Part shown: positions 53,192 to 61,647 of the stretch, piece by piece
Layout: each line of letters begins with the position of its first letter
Numbering within the stretch: the stretch's first letter is position 1
From: an uncultured Eubacteriales bacterium
GTDB lineage: Bacteria > Bacillota > Clostridia > Oscillospirales > Acutalibacteraceae
Reading direction: 5' to 3'
DNA: 64,000 bases
Assembly: GCA_934457415.1 (NCBI GenBank)
Contig: CAKSHM010000005.1
Location: 130,865 to 194,864, forward strand
Position numbers and translations under genes: made by a program
The notes under the pieces: generated by a model
What the model was told of the DNA's origin: nothing
Databases searched by the model: none
The model's input: only the letters and a program-made list of their open reading frames with translations

Positions 53192-54205
53192 TTAAATATC
53201 TTTAATTCTTTCTCTTATAAGTTCCGCTCTTTTTTCATCACGCTCCTTTGAGCTTAAGTTTCCGTATTTGCACATAATTGTATAAGGTTGATTTTCAAAT
53301 AAAATTGAAGTTAAAAGTTCGTTTTTTACATTGATTTCCCCTGTGCTGACTCCTACCTTTATTTCGCTGATCAGCTTAATCAGCTCAGAACTGCTGAGAA
53401 TTCTTGCGCTTTTTAAAATCGCCAATGCGCGGTTTGAAATATCCGCAATTTTGATTTTGTCGGCAGATTTTCTTTCTTCTCTTTCCTTTTCTATCAATTG
53501 ATTTGCAATTATTTTAAGATTGTCAATAGCGTTCTTTTCGCTTATTCCCAAGGTCACTTCATTAGATATCTGATAAAGCGATGCCTCGGCCTTTGTTCCT
53601 TCGCCGTACATTCCTCTTACTGTAAATCCGATCTTGCTTATTGAATCGGAAATTGCGCCTAACTCCTTTGAGGCTTCAAGGAAAGGCAGATGAAGCATAA
53701 CAGAAGCACGCAGTCCGGTGCCTAAATTTGTCGGACATTCGGTTAAAAACCCTAAATCCTTATCAAAGGCAATGTCAAGGCTTGAACAAAGCAAAGAATC
53801 GATACTGTCCGCAATATTATAAGCGTCTTCGAGATTAAGACCCGGGTATATAACCTGAATTCTGATATGATCCTCCTCGCAAAGCATAATGCTGATACTT
53901 TCGTCCTCGGATATAATTATTGCCTTATCATTGCAATCAGATACAAATTCCGGACTTAAAATATGCCTTTCAACCATTGAATATCTTTCATTCTCAGGTA
54001 TGTTGCGCATTTCGATATATTTAAGACTTTTTGAAAACGGTGTATTACTGTCCTCGATAGCACTTTTTACACAAGAGTTTACTTTTTTTATTCCTTCGGC
54101 GGAAAGTCTTGACGGAAAAGGAATTCCGTTTAAATTTCTGGCAAGTCTTATTCTCGTGCTTACGGCAATATCATCACAGACGGCAGGTTTGTTATACCAG
54201 CTCAT
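53192..54205 (-). CDS. mcsB: Protein arginine kinase McsB
   Basis: 337-residue guanidino-kinase-fold enzyme that phosphorylates arginines on CtsR and damaged proteins. SSRIRLARN-like VSTRIRLARNLNGIPFP at the N-terminus and the nucleotide loop CPTNLGTGLRASVMLHLP. ATG overlaps the mcsA stop by 4 bases. Acts with McsA as adaptor. Confidence 0.96.
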   Translation of the reverse strand: MSWYNKPAVCDDIAVSTRIRLARNLNGIPFPSRLSAEGIKKVNSCVKSAIEDSNTPFSKSLKYIEMRNIPENERYSMVERHILSPEFVSDCNDKAIIISEDESISIMLCEEDHIRIQVIYPGLNLEDAYNIADSIDSLLCSSLDIAFDKDLGFLTECPTNLGTGLRASVMLHLPFLEASKELGAISDSISKIGFTVRGMYGEGTKAEASLYQISNEVTLGISEKNAIDNLKIIANQLIEKEREERKSADKIKIADISNRALAILKSARILSSSELIKLISEIKVGVSTGEINVKNELLTSILFENQPYTIMCKYGNLSSKERDEKRAELIRERIKDI

Positions 54206-54696
54206 TTCTTTTCCTCCTCAAGCTTTTTGATTTCATCTCTGACCTTTGCCGCTTCTTCGAATTTTTCATCCCTGATTAAGCCGGCCAGACGGATTTTTAA
54301 TGATTCGACGGTTTCTTTTTCGTTTTTTATAACAAGCGGTGCCTTATTCGGAATTTTACCGGAATGCTTTGTGCTTCCGTGTACCCTTTTTAAATACGGA
54401 ATAAGCTCATTATAAAATGTTTTATAGCATTCGGGGCAGCCTACTTTTCCGCTTTCTGCTATATCGGAAAAAGAAATTCCGCAGCATTTGCAGCGCTTTT
54501 CGGAAACGGAGTGATTTATATTCAGTGCGTCCCCGAACATTGAAGAAAGCATATCCGTAAGACTGTCGCTTTCAAAAGCTTCGAAGCCTTCTTTCGCAGC
54601 GCATGAGGAACAAAGGTATTTTTCGGTTACAATTCCGTTTACTATTGAATGTATATGCGTGGTCGCATTATTTTTTCCGCATTTTTCACAAAGCAT
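54202..54696 (-). CDS. mcsA: McsA, activator of McsB
   Basis: 164 residues with two pairs of CxxC zinc motifs (CEKCGKN, CSSCAAKEG; CKCCGIS, CPECYKTF) and a C-terminal UVR domain (LAGLIRDEKFEEAAKVRDEI). ATG 54696 is chosen since AAGGA sits 8 bases before it and family members start at M-x-C-x-x-C; an ATG at 54714 overlaps the ctsR stop. Modulates McsB and senses metal or oxidative stress. Confidence 0.94.
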   Translation of the reverse strand: MLCEKCGKNNATTHIHSIVNGIVTEKYLCSSCAAKEGFEAFESDSLTDMLSSMFGDALNINHSVSEKRCKCCGISFSDIAESGKVGCPECYKTFYNELIPYLKRVHGSTKHSGKIPNKAPLVIKNEKETVESLKIRLAGLIRDEKFEEAAKVRDEIKKLEEEKK

Positions 54697-54713
54697 AAAT
54701 TTTCCTTCTTTCA

Positions 54714-55166
54714 TTAAAGCTGAACTAAAAGCATTTCTTTTAATAGTGCCGCTCTGACCATATTTCTTTTATCTGTAGGAATATTGGACATAACATTATT
54801 GGACATGGCGGCATACATTATACGGGCTTTATCTAAATCTATTATTTCGGATTGCAGACAGTTTTCAATAAGAACTCTTGCGCTCATAGGATCTAAGGAA
54901 TCTCCGATAGAATTAACTATATGCATTATTGCAGAGGAATGATCCATAATAAGTCTCGTAATTCTTATATATCCTCCGCCGCCTCTTCTGCTCTCTATAA
55001 TATAGCCATGCTCCGGAGTAAATCTTGAAGAAATAACATAATTTATCTGACTGGGAGCGCAGCCGATTCCGTTTGCAAAAACATTTCGCTGAATTTCAAC
55101 GGAATTTTCCTTTGACTCATTAAGCATTTTTATTATTTCCTGTGTTATTAAATCGCTGATTCTCAA
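54714..55166 (-). CDS. ctsR: Class III stress repressor CtsR
   Basis: 150-residue dimeric winged-helix repressor of clp genes. SDLITQEIIKML and CAPSQINYVISSRFTPEHGYI form the DNA-binding domain, with the heat-sensing glycine loop SRRGGGGYIRI intact. The start is TTG 55166, 9 bases after AAAGGAG. Autoregulated: two CtsR boxes flank its promoter. Phosphorylation by McsB inactivates it in known systems. Confidence 0.96.
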   Translation of the reverse strand: MRISDLITQEIIKMLNESKENSVEIQRNVFANGIGCAPSQINYVISSRFTPEHGYIIESRRGGGGYIRITRLIMDHSSAIMHIVNSIGDSLDPMSARVLIENCLQSEIIDLDKARIMYAAMSNNVMSNIPTDKRNMVRAALLKEMLLVQL

Positions 55167-55181
55167 CCTTTACAACTCCTT

Positions 55182-55199
55182 TTTGACTTTCCTTGACTT
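55182..55199 (-). promoter_or_regulatory. CtsR operator, promoter-proximal
   Basis: Minus strand AAGTCAAGGAAAGTCAAA, a tandem heptad matching the CtsR box (RGTCAAA-NAN-RGTCAAA) with one weak position, between the -10 box and the ctsR ribosome site. Confidence 0.8.
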
Positions 55200-55201
55200 T
55201 A

Positions 55202-55229
55202 ATTATACACGAAAGTCAAATAAAGTCAA
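55202..55229 (-). promoter_or_regulatory. Promoter of ctsR operon
   Basis: Minus strand TTGACT (55224-55229), 16 bases, TATAAT (55202-55207). The -35 is inside the distal CtsR box. Confidence 0.8.
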
Positions 55230-55230
55230 T
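55212..55230 (+). promoter_or_regulatory. CtsR operator, overlapping the -35 box
   Basis: AAAGTCAAATAAAGTCAAT reads on the plus strand as a tandem CtsR heptad. It faces the other box, so two CtsR dimers could bracket the promoter. Confidence 0.8.
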
Positions 55231-55321
55231 AGTATTTTTTAATTTTTTTTAAAAAAGCATCTGTAACCGCTGATAACTTATCTGCATAGTATGTTGTGAA
55301 GACAAAAAGGAGGTCTTTTTT

Positions 55322-55444
55322 ATGTGTAACAGTAACTTTGGCGGAAATTGCTCTTGGATTCTTATCCTTATACTCGTTCTCGTTTGCTGCGGCTGCGGAA
55401 ACAACGGCTGTGACAACGGCTGCTCAAACGGCTGCGGCTGCTGA
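55322..55444 (+). CDS. Small cysteine-rich membrane-anchored protein (40 aa)
   Basis: 40 codons from ATG 55322, preceded by AAGGAGG (55307-55313) with an 8-base spacer. The polar start MCNSNFGGNCSW is followed by a hydrophobic ILILILVLV helix and a tail of Cys, Gly and Asn (9 Cys after the helix, 11 in all). It resembles short high-cysteine proteins common in Ruminococcaceae (annotated as chorion-class high-cysteine). Function unknown; metal or redox binding or a spore/surface role are guesses. A perfect terminator follows. CATAGTA at about 55286 resembles a forespore sigma -10. Confidence 0.75.
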   Translation: MCNSNFGGNCSWILILILVLVCCGCGNNGCDNGCSNGCGC

Positions 55445-55455
55445 GTTCCATAGGT

Positions 55456-55497
55456 AAAAGCAAAAAACCGTCCTGATCAGGACGGTTTTTTGCTTTT
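55456..55497. terminator. 42-bp perfect palindromic terminator
   Basis: Arms of 21 bases centred on TGATCA with A6 and T6 runs; serves the Cys-rich gene and convergent ligA. Confidence 0.93.
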
Positions 55498-55505
55498 TAA
55501 AAATA

Positions 55506-57476
55506 TTAAGAAATCAAATTTTTAAATTCTTCTTCGTCTATTATCCTCACACCGAGCTTTTGCGCCTTTTCAAGCTTGCTTCCAGCCTCTTCGCCTGCCA
55601 AAACATAATCGGTTTTCTTTGAAACAGAAGAAGAAACCTTTCCTCCGTAGGAAGAAATGATTTCCGAAGCCGCGCTTCTTGTAAGGCTCGGCAAGGTGCC
55701 TGTCAGGACAAAGGTCTTGCCCTCAAAAATATTACCCTTAAGCTGCTTTTGCGATTTCATATTAAGTCCCGCTTTTTTAAGCTCATCTATTAGCTCGCGG
55801 CTGCTGTTAAGTGAGAAAAATTCGTGAAGAGAAACGGCGGAAATATCACCTATCCCGTCTATACTTTTAAGCTTTTCTGTGTCAGCGCTCATTACAGTAT
55901 CAATGTCCTTGAGATTTTCTGCAATGATAGCGGCAGCTTTAGCGCCGATATGCCTGATTCCCAGAGCATTCAAAAGTCTTGAAAGATCTCTTGATTTAGA
56001 TTTTTCAATAGACACCATTAGGTTGTTGACGGTTTTTATACCTGTTCTTTCAAGCTGAAGAACAGCATTAGGATCAAGCTTATAAATATCCGCAATATTT
56101 CCTATCAGACCTGCGTTATAAAGCTGTTCAAGAACTGCCGGACCCATTCCCTCTATATCCATGGCGTCGCGCGAGGTAAAGTGGATAAGATGTCTTAAAA
56201 GCTGAGCGGGGCATTCTGCGTTAGTGCATCTTATTACCGCCTCGCCCTCTTCTCTTGTTACAGGCTCGCCGCAGGACGGACAAAATTCAGGCATTTTAAA
56301 TACCTCGTTTTCTCCTGCATGTTTGCTTACCGATAAAACCTCGGGGATTATTTCCCCTGCTTTTCTTACAATAATTGTATCGCCAACGGCGATTTCCTTT
56401 GAATTTATAAAATCCTCGTTATGAAGCACCGCTCTGCTTACGGTTGTCCCCGCAAGCTCAATAGGGTCAAAAACCGCAGTCGGAGTAAGTGCGCCTGTTC
56501 TGCCGACATTTATTTCAATTTTTCTTAATACCGTTTCCTTTTCTTCAGGCGGATATTTAAAAGCAACCGCCCACCTCGGATATTTCGCCGTGCTTCCAAG
56601 CTCTTCGCGGTAATTTAAATTATCAACCTTGATAACGGCACCGTCAATATCATAAGGAATATTTCCGCGCATATTGCCTATTTTGTTTACCGTTTCTATT
56701 GCCTCTTCAATATTTTCACAGCGCTTATAAAGCGGAAGAGTGTTGAAATTGAGCGATTTAAGAAAATCAAGGGATTCAATATGAGAAGTAAATAACTTAC
56801 CGTCAATGTGCTGAATATTGAAAATAAAAATATCGAGGTCGCGCGAAGCGGTAACGGCGGAATTTTTCTGTCTTAAAGAGCCTGCGGCGGCATTTCTCGG
56901 ATTTTTTGCAGGCGTTTCTCCTAAAAGCTCCTGTCTTTCGACAAGCTTTTCAAAGCTTGTCCTAGGCATATAGACCTCCCCTCTTACCTCTAATGACCCT
57001 TTAAAATCTATTTCTTTCGGAATACTTTTAATCTGCATTAAATTGGCGGTAACATCTTCGCCTGTCACACCGTCTCCGCGCGTTGAACCGCGGACGAATT
57101 TTCCCCCGTTATATTCAAGAGAAACGGAAAGTCCGTCAATTTTAGGTTCAACGGAAAACACGGTTTTGCTCATATCTATTTTTTCGGAAAAATCTTTAAG
57201 CTCTTTTATGCTGAAAACATCCTGAAGGCTTTCCATTTTAACCGAATGAACAACCGGCGAAAAAAGGTTATCTGCCGCTCCTCCTACCTTTTGAGTCGGA
57301 GAATCGGAAGTTATAAGCTCCGGAAATTTCTTTTCAAGATCTTTAAGCTCGCTCATAAGCGCGTCATATTCAAAATCCTCTATTTCGGGAGCGTCCTGAT
57401 TATAATAAAGATTATTATGGTAATTTATAGTTTTCCTTAAAGCTGAAATTTTTCTTTTAACTTCTTTGATATCCAT
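55506..57476 (-). CDS. ligA: NAD-dependent DNA ligase LigA
   Basis: 656-residue ligase. Domain Ia (YYNQDAPEIEDFEYD), adenylated Lys112 in VEPKIDGLS, OB fold, zinc finger (CPSCGEPV ... CTNAECPAQ), helix-hairpin-helix repeats and a C-terminal BRCT (GKTFVLTGTLPSLTR). Length typical. pcrA/uvrD, often upstream, is not present. Confidence 0.97.
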   Translation of the reverse strand: MDIKEVKRKISALRKTINYHNNLYYNQDAPEIEDFEYDALMSELKDLEKKFPELITSDSPTQKVGGAADNLFSPVVHSVKMESLQDVFSIKELKDFSEKIDMSKTVFSVEPKIDGLSVSLEYNGGKFVRGSTRGDGVTGEDVTANLMQIKSIPKEIDFKGSLEVRGEVYMPRTSFEKLVERQELLGETPAKNPRNAAAGSLRQKNSAVTASRDLDIFIFNIQHIDGKLFTSHIESLDFLKSLNFNTLPLYKRCENIEEAIETVNKIGNMRGNIPYDIDGAVIKVDNLNYREELGSTAKYPRWAVAFKYPPEEKETVLRKIEINVGRTGALTPTAVFDPIELAGTTVSRAVLHNEDFINSKEIAVGDTIIVRKAGEIIPEVLSVSKHAGENEVFKMPEFCPSCGEPVTREEGEAVIRCTNAECPAQLLRHLIHFTSRDAMDIEGMGPAVLEQLYNAGLIGNIADIYKLDPNAVLQLERTGIKTVNNLMVSIEKSKSRDLSRLLNALGIRHIGAKAAAIIAENLKDIDTVMSADTEKLKSIDGIGDISAVSLHEFFSLNSSRELIDELKKAGLNMKSQKQLKGNIFEGKTFVLTGTLPSLTRSAASEIISSYGGKVSSSVSKKTDYVLAGEEAGSKLEKAQKLGVRIIDEEEFKNLIS

Positions 57477-57496
57477 TTTTTCCTCCGAAATTTATT

Positions 57497-58174
57497 TTAC
57501 TGTGCAAAGTTAAATATATCGTCCGCTATATCGTCTCCGGGGTTTTCGGTAACATTTGTAAAAGAATCCGGAATTTCGCCCGAGATTACCGTTTGCGCGA
57601 CAATAATACTTGTATTAACCTTAAATGCGTCCGATCCGCCTTTTATAACTATATTTGCCGTTATGTCAAAATTTATAAGTATCTGATGAAGAGTGTTGTT
57701 AATGCCGCTGTTTTTAAAATTGCTTTTAAAATCAAGAGAAGCTGTATTGGTCATCTGAATATCAAATTTCAAATCCGGTCCGAGACCTGAGGTATAATCA
57801 TTGGATAAAAAATTACCTAAAGGAATACTGATTTTAAAATTTGAATTCTTCTTTAAGATTTCTGTTGTTTTTAAAGATAATTTGCTTTTTATTATATCCG
57901 CCTTGACAGAATCAATCTCAATTCCGAGAATTCTACCTTCAGAGTTCCTTGATATTATCGCAAGCTCTTCATACTTAATATTTTCTTCTTTTAATACTTC
58001 TATTACGGCTTTGTCTGCCGCATTCAGCATTATAGCCTCCGCATCGCTTCTGGCGCTGACAAGAATAAGGTTTCTCGAACTGAAAAACGCAATACCCAAA
58101 ACGAAAATCAAAAAAGCAATAAGAATAAGCCATCTTACCGCAATATAAGCAAATTTACTTTTCAATTCAATCAC
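57497..58174 (-). CDS. yunB: Sporulation protein YunB-like
   Basis: 225 residues with a TM helix at about 13-33 and a large extracytoplasmic domain. SARSDAEAIMLNAADKAV, NSEGRILGIEIDSVKAD, and the IPLGNFLSNDYTSGLGP segment match YunB, made by the mother cell early in Bacillus sporulation; its exact role is not known. 20 bases before ligA, same strand. The C-terminus ends in an acidic tail. Confidence 0.85.
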   Translation of the reverse strand: MIELKSKFAYIAVRWLILIAFLIFVLGIAFFSSRNLILVSARSDAEAIMLNAADKAVIEVLKEENIKYEELAIISRNSEGRILGIEIDSVKADIIKSKLSLKTTEILKKNSNFKISIPLGNFLSNDYTSGLGPDLKFDIQMTNTASLDFKSNFKNSGINNTLHQILINFDITANIVIKGGSDAFKVNTSIIVAQTVISGEIPDSFTNVTENPGDDIADDIFNFAQ

Positions 58175-58294
58175 ACCCTTACGGTTTATTTTACGAATAA
58201 AGCCCGTTTAGTGTGATTGTTTTGACTTATACAATTATTTTAACATATTATCAAATTTAATTCAATTAAAATTAAAAATATAAAAAGAAAATCC

Positions 58295-58321
58295 TTGACA
58301 AAAGCATGAATTTAATATAAT
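58295..58321 (+). promoter_or_regulatory. Promoter of tRNA-Leu
   Basis: TTGACA (58295-58300) and TATAAT (58316-58321, 15-base spacer) or the overlapping TAATAT (58318-58323, 17-base spacer). Confidence 0.8.
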
Positions 58322-58332
58322 ATATTAAATAT

Positions 58333-58419
58333 GCCGCTGTGGCGGAATAGGCAGACGCAAGGGACTTAAAATCCCTCGGTGGCAACACCGTGCCGGTTCA
58401 AGTCCGGCCAGCGGCACCA
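58333..58419 (+). tRNA. tRNA-Leu (anticodon TAA)
   Basis: 87 bases with long variable arm (CTCGGTGGCAACACCG) and encoded CCA. Acceptor GCCGCTG/CAGCGGC, anticodon stem GGGA/TCCC with loop CTTAAAA, anticodon TAA. Confidence 0.96.
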
Positions 58420-58452
58420 AAAAAGCACTTAGCATAAGCTGGGTGCTTTTTT
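58419..58452 (+). terminator. Terminator of tRNA-Leu
   Basis: AAAAAAGCAC and GTGCTTTTTT with an AGC/GCT inner stem; T7 tail. Confidence 0.88.
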
Positions 58453-58473
58453 TATACCTTAGTCGGATGATTC

Positions 58474-58502
58474 TTGCTAAAACGGAAAATATCTGCTATA
58501 AT
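58474..58502 (+). promoter_or_regulatory. Promoter of the phosphohexomutase gene
   Basis: TTGCTA (58474-58479), 17 bases, TATAAT (58497-58502). Confidence 0.75.
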
Positions 58503-58570
58503 AAATTATAATTTTTTAAAATTGTCCACGGCATTAGTTTTAAGGAAAGAATAAATTAAGGAGCTTTAAG

Positions 58571-60280
58571 ATGACAAACCAAAAATATCGTTTATGGTGC
58601 GAAAAGGCAGTCAAAGATGCTGACATAATAAAAGAACTTGATAGAATTAAGGATAACGAAGAAGCAATTTCGGACGCTTTTTATAAAGACCTTGAATTCG
58701 GAACAGGAGGACTTCGCGGTATTATAGGCGCAGGAACAAACAGAATGAATGTTTATACTGTCGGCAAAGCCTCGCAGGGTCTTGCGGAATATGTAAATTC
58801 AGTAAATAAAAAAGGCAAAATAGCAATTGCTTATGACAGCCGGATAAAAAGCGAGCTATTTGCCCGTACCGCGGCATCGGTTTTTGCCGCAAACGGAATT
58901 AAAGTTTATATATATAAAGAGCTTATGCCGACGCCTATGCTTTCTTATGCCGTCCGAAAGCTCGGCTGCAACGCAGGTGTTGTCATAACGGCAAGCCACA
59001 ATCCCGCAAAATATAACGGATATAAGGCTTACGGACCTGACGGCTGTCAATTGGGACTTGATGCTGCGGAATATGTACTTTCTATTATGAATAAGGTTGA
59101 CATTTTCGACGATGTGAAATCAGTTGATTTTGAAACTGCCGTTAATGATAACAAAATAGAATTTATAAAAGAAAACGTTATTGAGGATTACCTGAATTGT
59201 GTTCTTGCCTGCAGAGTTGAACCAAATGCCGATGTTAAGTTTCTTAAGGTGATATATTCTCCCCTGCACGGGACCGGAAACAAGCCTGTAAGAAAAATCC
59301 TCGAAAAAATCGGAGTTGAAAAAGTTACGGTTGTGCCGGAGCAGGAATTACCGGACGGAAATTTTCCGACTGCGCCGTATCCTAATCCCGAAATAAAACA
59401 GGCATTTGAATGCGCTTTAAAGCTTGCAGAAAGCGTAAAACCGGATTTATTGCTGGCAACGGATCCTGATTGCGACAGAGTTGGAATTGCAATAGATACG
59501 GGAAAAGAATATAAATTACTTTCCGGAAACGATGTCGGAGCATTATTGCTTGATTTTGTACTTTCAAGACGAAAAGAAAACGGTACTTTACCAAATAATC
59601 CTATTGCGGTAAAGACCATTGTTACAACAGAGCTTTGCAAAAAAATCGCCGATAATTATAAATGTGAGATTATTGATGTTCTGACAGGATTTAAATTTAT
59701 CGGCGAACAAATAACAAAGCTTGAAGAAAAAGGTGAAGAAAACCGTTTTGTTTTCGGAATGGAAGAAAGCTACGGGTACTTAGGCGGCAGCTATGTTCGT
59801 GATAAAGATGCGGTTATAGCATCAATGCTTATATGCGAAATGGCTGCTTTTTATAAAGAAAAAGGTCTTTTACTTACCGATGTTTTAGAAGGGCTTTATA
59901 AAAAATACGGATATTATTTTTGTTCTCAGAAAAGCTTTACATGCGAGGGAGAAAGCGGAATGAAACAAATCGACGGTATTATGGAAGCCTTAAGAAACAA
60001 TATTCCGAAAAGCATTGCCGATGAAAAGGTCGTAAGAGCTGACGACTATGAAAAATCGCTGAGCTTTAATCTTGAAAACGGAGAAAAATCAAAAATTGAA
60101 CTTCCGATTTCAAATGTTTTATGCTATATTTTAGCTGACGGAAGCTCATTGATTGTCCGCCCCTCCGGTACCGAGCCTAAAATAAAAATATATTTAAGCG
60201 CGGTGGGAAAGACAGAAAAAGATGCCGAATATAAAAGAAAAGCTTTAGAAAAAAGCGGAACCGAATTACTTGGATTTTAA
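58571..60280 (+). CDS. Phosphoglucomutase/phosphomannomutase (PgcA-type)
   Basis: 569-residue alpha-D-phosphohexomutase. Phosphoserine Ser142 in ITASHNPAKYNGYK, metal loop DPDCDR, sugar-binding EESYGYLGG and phosphate-binding RPSGTEPKIK. The long ~570-residue form and TGGLRG near the N-terminus match Bacillota PgcA, linking glucose-6-P and glucose-1-P for UDP-glucose and cell-wall sugars. AAGGAG precedes the ATG. Confidence 0.93.
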   Translation: MTNQKYRLWCEKAVKDADIIKELDRIKDNEEAISDAFYKDLEFGTGGLRGIIGAGTNRMNVYTVGKASQGLAEYVNSVNKKGKIAIAYDSRIKSELFARTAASVFAANGIKVYIYKELMPTPMLSYAVRKLGCNAGVVITASHNPAKYNGYKAYGPDGCQLGLDAAEYVLSIMNKVDIFDDVKSVDFETAVNDNKIEFIKENVIEDYLNCVLACRVEPNADVKFLKVIYSPLHGTGNKPVRKILEKIGVEKVTVVPEQELPDGNFPTAPYPNPEIKQAFECALKLAESVKPDLLLATDPDCDRVGIAIDTGKEYKLLSGNDVGALLLDFVLSRRKENGTLPNNPIAVKTIVTTELCKKIADNYKCEIIDVLTGFKFIGEQITKLEEKGEENRFVFGMEESYGYLGGSYVRDKDAVIASMLICEMAAFYKEKGLLLTDVLEGLYKKYGYYFCSQKSFTCEGESGMKQIDGIMEALRNNIPKSIADEKVVRADDYEKSLSFNLENGEKSKIELPISNVLCYILADGSSLIVRPSGTEPKIKIYLSAVGKTEKDAEYKRKALEKSGTELLGF

Positions 60281-60287
60281 AACAAAA

Positions 60288-60335
60288 AAGCAGTTGACAG
60301 CCGTGAAAATACTCATTACGGCCAATCAACTGCTT
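60288..60335. terminator. Bidirectional terminator
   Basis: AAGCAGTTGA/TCAACTGCTT outer stem and GCCGT/ACGGC inner stem. A6 before and TATTTTT after; serves the mutase gene and the convergent sugar kinase gene. Confidence 0.85.
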
Positions 60336-60347
60336 ATTTTTATGTCT

Positions 60348-61646
60348 TTAAACTTTTTTTGCTTTTTCTGCAAAAATTGCCGCTCCGAAAGCTGCCTCTT
60401 CTAAGTTTTCAGGGATTGAAATCGGCATTTTAAATGTTTGTTCGAGATAATGCTGCAAAATTGTATTTTTTCTTACTCCGTTTCCTGAGCCGACCAGCTT
60501 TGTTCTTCTTTTTCCCGTCAGCTTCTCCATATCCAAATAAAATGAATATAATTCCCCGCACATTCCTTTCAGAAATCCCCTTGTAAGCTGCTGAGGCGAA
60601 AAATTTTCTTCGGTTATTTGCGATATTGAGCCTTTTAAATCAGGCTCATTTCTTGTTCCGCAAAACCGTGTATCTACCGAAAGCGAACAATCATCAATAT
60701 CCTCCGCCGCCATTTTATCCATAACCGAATATATTTTATCAGCCGATACGTCGAAGCATTGAAGAGTCTTTTCAAAAAAGCTTTTAAGCAATGCATAAGA
60801 TCTTCCGCCGCAAAGGGGCGCACCTACAAGCAGATTTTCGGTTTTGGAAAAAGGACGTATTTCTCCTTCGGCAAAGCCTTCTTTTTTATCTGTCAGCATC
60901 GAAACCTGACTTCCTGTTCCAATGTTTACAAGAACACTGTTTTCATCCGAAACGGATCCTAAAAAGCTTGCCTGATTGTCTCCTATAGCTACTGTAACCG
61001 GTATTCCGCCGTCAGTTCCTATTATTTCGGCTTCCGCCGTGACTCTCGGAAGCCTCTTTCGGTCACATAAGATTTTTTCAGTCGCTATGCTGTCGAAATC
61101 AAGCTTTTCAATAGAATAAAATCCAAATCCTGCCGCATTGCTGATATGAGTAACAGGCATTTTATTATTTGCCAGCTTCATCGTAATATAATCCTGAATA
61201 TTACAAAACATTACGGAATTATCGGGAACTCTTCCGAAAACGCGGTTAGCAAAATCAGTAACAATTCCGTAGCCCGAAGGGGAACTATAACCCGTAAGCT
61301 CTGCCAGATAATCGGAAACCGTATTATCTTTATATTTTAATTCTCCAGACCTGTCCTGCCAAGTGTACAGAGGGCTTACTGCGTTTGCGTTATCGTCAAT
61401 ATATAAAATTCCGTGCATCTGTCCCGTAACACCTATTGCGTCTATCGGGGCAAATTCTTTTGCAAGCCTTTCCTTAATTGAAAAAACCTTTTCGGTAATA
61501 GTTTCCACGCTTTGCAAGCGGTTTTCTGCAAATTCAGGTTTTATTGCAGCGCAGCTTTGCTCAGTTACAGACCGAATAACCCGTCCGTTCTCTGCAACCA
61601 CCGCGCTTATACTTGTAGTTCCGATATCGAGACCTATCGTTCGCAT
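60348..61646 (-). CDS. FGGY-family carbohydrate kinase (sedoheptulokinase-like)
   Basis: 432 residues with the two-domain ASKHA fold: phosphate-1 LDIGTTSISAVV near the start, VTGQMHGILYID and TWQDRSGE for sugar contact, phosphate-2 VNIGTGSQVS and adenosine motif VGSGNGVRKN. This mix is typical of enzymes annotated sedoheptulokinase. ATG 61646 has AGGTGA just upstream; a GTG three codons earlier overlaps it. Paired with the GH32-like hydrolase, so the true substrate may be a released ketose such as fructose. Confidence 0.82.
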   Translation of the reverse strand: MRTIGLDIGTTSISAVVAENGRVIRSVTEQSCAAIKPEFAENRLQSVETITEKVFSIKERLAKEFAPIDAIGVTGQMHGILYIDDNANAVSPLYTWQDRSGELKYKDNTVSDYLAELTGYSSPSGYGIVTDFANRVFGRVPDNSVMFCNIQDYITMKLANNKMPVTHISNAAGFGFYSIEKLDFDSIATEKILCDRKRLPRVTAEAEIIGTDGGIPVTVAIGDNQASFLGSVSDENSVLVNIGTGSQVSMLTDKKEGFAEGEIRPFSKTENLLVGAPLCGGRSYALLKSFFEKTLQCFDVSADKIYSVMDKMAAEDIDDCSLSVDTRFCGTRNEPDLKGSISQITEENFSPQQLTRGFLKGMCGELYSFYLDMEKLTGKRRTKLVGSGNGVRKNTILQHYLEQTFKMPISIPENLEEAAFGAAIFAEKAKKV

Positions 61647-61647
61647 T

